NCBI GenBank assembly: GCA_038327385.1
Contig: JBBQKY010000166.1
Coordinates: 1 to 5,770 of the forward strand
Origin: JAWWPG01 sp038327385
GTDB lineage: Bacteria > Actinomycetota > Actinomycetes > Propionibacteriales > Nocardioidaceae
Direction: 5' to 3'
DNA length: 5,770 nt
The notes beneath the pieces were generated by a model. That model saw only the letters and a program-made list of their open reading frames with translations. It did not search any database and was not told where the DNA came from. Within the stretch, counting starts at the first letter, position 1; each line of letters opens with the position of its first letter. The position numbers and the translations under genes were made by a program. This document shows positions 5,455 to 5,770 of this stretch, piece by piece.

Positions 5455-5766
5455 ATGTCCGAGTCCCCGCCGACGATCACGCGCGACGACGTCGCGAGGC
5501 TCGCCCACCTGGCCCGGATCGATCTGACCGACGCGGAGCTCGACCTTCTCGCGCCGCAGCTGGCGGTCATCGTGGAGTCCGTTGCCGAGGTCGGCAAGGT
5601 CGCCGCCGACGACATCCCCCCGTCCTCCCACGCGCTGCCGATGCAGAACGTCATGCGCCCCGACGAGCTGCGGCCGAGTCTCACTCCTGAGCAGGCGCTG
5701 GCCGGCGCCCCTGAGTCCGAGCAGCAGCGCTTCAGGGTGCCTCGGATCCTGGGTGAGGAGCAGTGA
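5455..5766 (+). CDS. gatC: Aspartyl/glutamyl-tRNA(Asn/Gln) amidotransferase subunit C
   Basis: GatC is the small subunit of the GatCAB amidotransferase, which converts Glu-tRNA(Gln) and Asp-tRNA(Asn) to the amidated forms; it stabilises GatA and bridges it to GatB. The product has 103 residues, normal for the family. The N-terminal helix VARLAHLARIDLTDAEL (13-29) is the GatC signature. It is followed by the helix QLAVIVESVAEVGKV (35-49), the conserved HALPMQNVMRPDE (59-71) and the closing segment RFRVPRIL (92-99). ATG 5455 is chosen because the protein then starts at the family's normal place; ATG 5446 would add only three residues. The frame also stays open farther upstream, but without conserved sequence. 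The stop is overlapped by the next start (GTGA), as expected for a gatCA operon. Confidence 0.95.
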   Translation: MSESPPTITRDDVARLAHLARIDLTDAELDLLAPQLAVIVESVAEVGKVAADDIPPSSHALPMQNVMRPDELRPSLTPEQALAGAPESEQQRFRVPRILGEEQ

Positions 5767-5770
5767 GCGA
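5763..5770 (+). CDS. gatA: Probable start of gatA (only the first codons in the window)
   Basis: GTG 5763-5765 overlaps the gatC stop TGA 5764-5766 by four bases. It is followed by AGC and then GA, giving Met-Ser-(Asp or Glu). The catalytic amidase subunit GatA normally follows gatC in actinobacteria with such an overlap. Only eight bases are present, so the identity rests on gene order rather than on the protein sequence. Confidence 0.5.

Noticed and set aside
1..5770. CRISPR array, insertion sequence or phage attachment site
   Set aside because: No regularly spaced repeats, transposase-like protein or terminal inverted repeats were seen.

Overview
The window looks like ordinary chromosomal DNA from a high-GC Gram-positive bacterium (Actinomycetota). 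The support is strong G/C bias at third codon positions, GTG starts, TANNNT -10 boxes with no strong -35, and protein families typical of the group: a short ECF sigma factor with a single-pass membrane partner, a phosphotransferase with an extra N-terminal domain, and gatC apparently leading into gatA. The genus cannot be named from this sequence.

Layout, left to right. A free-standing alanyl-tRNA editing protein (AlaX type) runs leftward from 734 and leaves the window just before its stop. Divergent from it, a phosphotransferase of the aminoglycoside/choline kinase fold occupies 789-2003. After 80 bp come an ECF-type sigma factor (2084-2587) and a small single-pass membrane protein (2584-3279) joined by an ATGA overlap, so they form a translationally coupled pair that is probably sigma factor plus regulator or sensor. 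A GNAT acetyltransferase follows (3360-3962). Its upstream gap holds a 17-bp perfect dyad just downstream of a possible -10 box. A convergent gap of about 256 bp separates it from a leftward Ca2+/H+ antiporter (5328-4219). Divergent from the antiporter is gatC (5455-5766), and the first codons of what is probably gatA overlap the gatC stop by four bases.

Functionally this is a mixed housekeeping and accessory neighbourhood. The AlaX protein hydrolyses mischarged tRNA(Ala), and GatC belongs to the amidotransferase that makes Gln-tRNA(Gln) and/or Asn-tRNA(Asn), so both ends of the window concern the fidelity or completion of aminoacyl-tRNA synthesis. The middle is an accessory block: a kinase of unknown substrate, a sigma factor with a membrane partner, and an acetyltransferase of unknown substrate. 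Nothing indicates a mobile element, CRISPR array, tRNA or rRNA. I found no convincing wholly new system. The items most worth checking are the sigma/membrane-protein pair, whose partner lacks the zinc anti-sigma motif and carries two extracytoplasmic cysteines, and the operator-like dyad in front of the acetyltransferase.
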